Below, piece after piece: positions 5,539-8,386 of a stretch of 8,386 nucleotides of DNA. The notes beneath the pieces were generated by a model. The model did no database searches and was not told the DNA's origin. It saw only the letters and a list, made by a program, of their open reading frames with translations. The DNA lies in assembly GCA_024280195.1 (NCBI GenBank), contig JAJRQP010000297.1:1-8386 (forward strand), written 5' to 3'. Position 1 is the first letter of the stretch. Each line of letters begins with the position of its first letter. Source of the DNA: Bacteroidota bacterium. Its GTDB lineage: Bacteria > Bacteroidota > Bacteroidia > Flavobacteriales_D > Crocinitomicaceae. The translations under genes and the position numbers were made by a program.

Positions 5539-7485
5539 TTGTTTTTTTATAGATTTCCTTTCATTTATATCACTATTCTACTCATTCTAGGTGTTGAGTT
5601 TCAAAACAATTTTGATTTTGAACCAAACAGCTTATTAGTTGCTTTGATTGTAACATTAATAGTGGTTTTAGTTTTAGAGAAAATCAAAAGAGCGAAGAAT
5701 TTTCAATTAGTAGGGATGTTGCTTGTCTTAACGATAACTGCTTCATTTTTGATGTCGTTAAAACAAAAAGCCATTTATAAAAATGAAGCCTTAAATCTTG
5801 TTCGGACAGTCCAGTTAAAGGTGGATGATATTGCAGGAAAAGAGAAGTTGTGGAGAAAGGCGCTTTGCTCAGTTAATTTCCTCATTGAAGAAGATAAAGT
5901 TCAAAATTACGATGAAAAAGTTTTGATCTATTTTAACTCAGAAAAAATAATAAAGGGAGATGTTCTCATTGTTCATACACAGTTTTCAGAAATAAGTAAT
6001 AAAGGAAATCCAGGAGAATTTGATGCTGTGAATTATTGGAAGTCACAAGGAATTCAATCTATGGGGTTTGTTTCTTCTGATGATTACGAACTAATCGATC
6101 ATGAAATACCGAATTACTTTACAGCTGCTCTTTTGAGCTTGCAAGAGAATTTTAAAGAAACGTTGAAACAACATCTGGAAGGTGAAAATTTAGCGATTGC
6201 TCAAGCGTTGGTTTTAGGTGATAAAAATTTATTGAGTTCGGAAGTGAAATCTAGTTTCAGTAAAGCAGGAGCAATGCACGTTCTAGCAGTTTCAGGGTTA
6301 CACGTTGGAATAGTTCTCTTTTTATTGATGTATATTTTTTCTTTGTTTCCGAGAATAATTTCTAAAAGAGGAGCTTTAATTACTGCCTTGCTTGTAATTT
6401 GGATTTATGCAGGGGTTACTGGTTTTTCTCCATCTGTGCTAAGAGCAACCATTATGTTCAGTATCTTGACTTTTGGTGGAATTATTGGCAGAAAAACACA
6501 AGCTTTAAATTTATTGTTCTTTTCTGCTTTCTTGATGATTGTGTGGAATCCGCTAGTTATTTACAATATCGGCTTTCAACTTTCTTATCTTGCCATGATT
6601 GGTATTTTTACCTTGTACAAACCTATTTCTTTACTGTTTCATTTTAAAAATAAATGGTTGCGAAAAATTTGGGAAGGAACTGCGGTTGGAATTGCTGCTC
6701 AATGTTTAACTTTTCCATTGACGCTCTATTATTTTCATCAATTCCCTAATTACTTTGCATTGACCAATATAGGAATGATGGTTTTTGCAGGAATCGTGTT
6801 AAGTTTAGGTTTGCTTTTATTTGCGTTGAACAAAATATGGTTTGTTGGGAAGATCGTAGGTGTGCTTTTGGGACTTTGTTTGTCAGCGATGTTATTTTTC
6901 ATCCAATTCATTGAAAAATTACCATTCTCTGTTGCAAAAGGATTTGTTATTCAAGCAGAACTAGTGTTGATTGTCTATTTCGCCATCCTTATCTTCTATC
7001 TTTTTCAGAAGAAAAAAAGTATTTATTATTTAGTGGGCATTTCAACCATTGCACTATTCTCTTGGATTCAGTTTAATAGATATCAGAATTTAGAAGTAAA
7101 TGAGTTAGTTGTCTTTAATTCTAAAGAGATGGTTATCACGGTGAAGAATGGCAATAAAATGATTTGTTATCACGACCCCAATGAGCGTAGCTTTAAAAAT
7201 GCGCAATTCTTGGTTGGTAATTATGAGAAAATAAAACCTGCAGAAGTTGAATTCCGTTCTTTTGAATTGGGAAAAACATTTATTCAACTAGAAAGTAATG
7301 AGGTTATTCTTACCACGAAAAAAGAAGGAGTTGCGATGAATGTTAATGGAGAGCTTTTTATCATTAGAAAAGATTACAAATGGCAAGAATTATCAGATGA
7401 AAAGGTGATAGATATGCCTTACATCCATGAAAACCCGAAGCATATTCAATTAAAGAATGGCGCCTTTGTTTTTAAATTGAATTAA
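5539..7485 (+). CDS. comEC: ComEC/Rec2-family DNA uptake channel protein, no metallo-beta-lactamase domain
   Basis: ComEC forms the inner-membrane channel that passes single-stranded DNA into the cytoplasm during natural transformation. The 648-residue product has the family plan. Two or three N-terminal membrane spans come first, then a soluble OB-fold-like domain (DUF4131 type) with GNPGEFDAVNYW (156-167). The polytopic competence domain follows, with GAMHVLAVSGLHVG (244-257), GVTGFSPSVLRA (292-303) and NIGFQLSYLAMIG (343-355), all strongly conserved in ComEC. After the last span (about residue 511) comes a 130-residue soluble tail that lacks the HxHxDH motif of the metallo-beta-lactamase domain in longer ComEC proteins; many Bacteroidota forms lack it. 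The start is TTG at 5539. No in-frame ATG exists before residue 60, a TGA closes the frame at 5518-5520, and the protein from TTG opens with the FYRFPFI-type sequence expected of the family. It has its own promoter, divergent from thrS. Confidence 0.92.
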   Translation: MFFYRFPFIYITILLILGVEFQNNFDFEPNSLLVALIVTLIVVLVLEKIKRAKNFQLVGMLLVLTITASFLMSLKQKAIYKNEALNLVRTVQLKVDDIAGKEKLWRKALCSVNFLIEEDKVQNYDEKVLIYFNSEKIIKGDVLIVHTQFSEISNKGNPGEFDAVNYWKSQGIQSMGFVSSDDYELIDHEIPNYFTAALLSLQENFKETLKQHLEGENLAIAQALVLGDKNLLSSEVKSSFSKAGAMHVLAVSGLHVGIVLFLLMYIFSLFPRIISKRGALITALLVIWIYAGVTGFSPSVLRATIMFSILTFGGIIGRKTQALNLLFFSAFLMIVWNPLVIYNIGFQLSYLAMIGIFTLYKPISLLFHFKNKWLRKIWEGTAVGIAAQCLTFPLTLYYFHQFPNYFALTNIGMMVFAGIVLSLGLLLFALNKIWFVGKIVGVLLGLCLSAMLFFIQFIEKLPFSVAKGFVIQAELVLIVYFAILIFYLFQKKKSIYYLVGISTIALFSWIQFNRYQNLEVNELVVFNSKEMVITVKNGNKMICYHDPNERSFKNAQFLVGNYEKIKPAEVEFRSFELGKTFIQLESNEVILTTKKEGVAMNVNGELFIIRKDYKWQELSDEKVIDMPYIHENPKHIQLKNGAFVFKLN

Positions 7486-7498
7486 ACCATTAATTTTG
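7465..7498 (+). promoter_or_regulatory. Candidate promoter of def (TTTG-N22-TAATTTTG)
   Basis: TAATTTTG at 7491-7498 matches TAnnTTTG exactly and lies 20 nt before the def ATG, the same distance as in thrS and comEC. TTTG at 7465-7468, inside the end of comEC, is 22 nt upstream, slightly longer than in comEC. Such AT-rich matches can occur by chance, but the position supports it. With it, def could be expressed independently of comEC. Confidence 0.5.
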
Positions 7499-7518
7499 TA
7501 CTGAATAAATATTAAAGA

Positions 7519-8118
7519 ATGATTTTACCAATTGTAGCATACGGAGATCCTGTTTTAAAGAAAGAAGGAGAAGAAATTGACAAGGATTATCCAAAATTAA
7601 AGGAATTGATAGCTAATATGTTCGAGACGATGTATGAAGCTTCTGGTGTCGGTTTAGCCGCACCGCAAATTGGCAAATCTATTCGTTTGTTTATTGTGGA
7701 TGCAAGCCCTTTTGCAGAACCGGATGAAGATGGAGAATTAGATCCTAAAGCAAGTGGTTTAGATGGTTTTAAGAAAGTATTTATTAATCCAATCATTGAG
7801 GAAGAATCTGGAGAAGAATGGGGTTTCAATGAAGGATGTTTGTCCATTCCTAAAATAAGAGAAGAGGTTTTTCGCAATGAGAGAATTGAAATTTCTTACT
7901 ACGATGAAAATTGGGAATTAAAAGAAGAGACTTACGATGGGTATGCAGCAAGAATTATCCAACATGAGTACGATCACGTTGATGGAGTTTTATTTACCGA
8001 CCATTTAACTCCATTGAAAAAAAGATTGCTCAAGAAGAAGTTGCAAAACATTTCTAAAGGAGATATAGATGTCGATTACCGAATGAAATTTCCAGCACGA
8101 AAAAAAGCAAAACGATGA
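7519..8118 (+). CDS. def: Peptide deformylase
   Basis: This metalloenzyme removes the formyl group from the N-terminal methionine of new proteins as they leave the ribosome. The 199-residue product has the three motifs in order: GVGLAAPQIG (43-52), EGCLS (105-109) and QHEYDH (148-153). C107, H149 and H153 are the metal ligands, and E150 is the catalytic acid/base. All key residues are present. Between VDAS and the FINP strand there is an acidic insertion (about 63-84, with EPDEDGELDPK) beyond the E. coli form, as seen in other Bacteroidota deformylases. The C-terminus is basic (FPARKKAKR). The ATG at 7519 gives the usual short lead (ILPIVAYGDPVL) and is preceded by A-rich TATTAAAGA. It follows comEC by 33 nt, has a candidate promoter, and its stop overlaps the next start. 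Confidence 0.98.
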   Translation: MILPIVAYGDPVLKKEGEEIDKDYPKLKELIANMFETMYEASGVGLAAPQIGKSIRLFIVDASPFAEPDEDGELDPKASGLDGFKKVFINPIIEEESGEEWGFNEGCLSIPKIREEVFRNERIEISYYDENWELKEETYDGYAARIIQHEYDHVDGVLFTDHLTPLKKRLLKKKLQNISKGDIDVDYRMKFPARKKAKR

Positions 8119-8386
8119 GAATAAGTTTAATTATAGGAATGCTCTTGATATTATGGAGCTGTTCTTCCGACAAGAATACGGACGAGTTACAAAGTAAAAT
8201 CAAACAACAAGAAGAGGTTCTGTCTGGAATTAGTAAAGATTTAAGACCGGGACAAGTTATCCCAATAGAAGAGCAAGATAAATTGGTTAATCTATTAACG
8301 GAATATTTCCATTCTTATCCAGAAGATGAATATGCACCTGTTTGCTTAGATAAATTACACATGATTTATTCTTCAATTGGCGAGTA
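8115..8386 (+). CDS. Putative lipoprotein, TPR-like, 3' end outside window
   Basis: The first 90 codons of a gene that runs off the right edge. ATG at 8115 overlaps the def stop as ATGA, the pattern of translational coupling, so the two are very probably co-transcribed. The product opens with a short lipoprotein signal peptide, MRISLIIGMLLILWSC, with lipidation predicted at C16. W at -2 of the lipobox is unusual, but L at -3 and S at -1 fit. After CSSDKN comes a short charged, probably coiled stretch (about 20-40). Then a segment with the look of a tetratricopeptide helix pair follows (YFHSYPEDEYAPVCLDKLHMIYSSIGE). The TPR call rests on one partial repeat and is tentative. It is likely anchored in the cell envelope; function is unknown. 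Confidence 0.8.
   Translation, partial: MRISLIIGMLLILWSCSSDKNTDELQSKIKQQEEVLSGISKDLRPGQVIPIEEQDKLVNLLTEYFHSYPEDEYAPVCLDKLHMIYSSIGE

Noticed and set aside
7105..7877. Minus-strand open frames inside comEC and def
   Set aside because: Both are shadows of confidently assigned plus-strand genes, with no recognisable domain.
1..8386. CRISPR array, insertion sequence, tRNA/rRNA gene, phage or defence genes
   Set aside because: No regularly spaced repeats, transposase, terminal inverted repeats, cloverleaf or defence-type domains were seen; the gene content is core housekeeping.

Overview
The window looks like core chromosome from an AT-rich member of the Bacteroidota, probably Flavobacteriales (a Crocinitomicaceae/Fluviicola-like lineage is possible but cannot be settled here). 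Three lines point that way. The promoters fit the Bacteroidota consensus (TTG or TTTG, about 20 nt, TAnnTTTG). Clear Shine-Dalgarno sequences are missing before most starts. The DnaK, ComEC and peptide deformylase variants have features usual in this phylum. No mobile element, CRISPR array, tRNA or rRNA was found.

Left part (1-2068): the 3' end of dnaK (+) closes with a strong intrinsic terminator. A convergent gene for a polytopic membrane protein of unknown function, possibly of glycosyltransferase-C (GT-C) type, lies on the minus strand.

Middle part (2094-5433, minus strand): this is the conserved translation operon thrS-infC-rpmI-rplT, read right to left. It starts at a TAnnTTTG promoter just upstream of thrS and ends at a strong terminator after rplT. 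thrS and infC are 8 nt apart. The two later gaps (95 and 105 nt) each hold a substantial RNA stem-loop next to or over the preceding stop codon. The first, between infC and rpmI, sits where enterobacteria place the L20 autoregulatory operator and is the most interesting element in the window.

Right part (5489-8386, plus strand): divergent from thrS is a comEC-type DNA-uptake channel gene that appears to start at TTG behind a good promoter. Then comes def (peptide deformylase) with its own candidate promoter, and a truncated lipoprotein gene that overlaps def by ATGA.

The genes make functional sense: translation (ThrRS, IF3, L35, L20, peptide deformylase), protein folding (DnaK) and DNA uptake (ComEC). 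I see no cluster that looks like an undescribed multi-gene system. The points worth a second look are the two intercistronic RNA structures, the start codons decided by promoter or terminator position, and the unassigned membrane protein.
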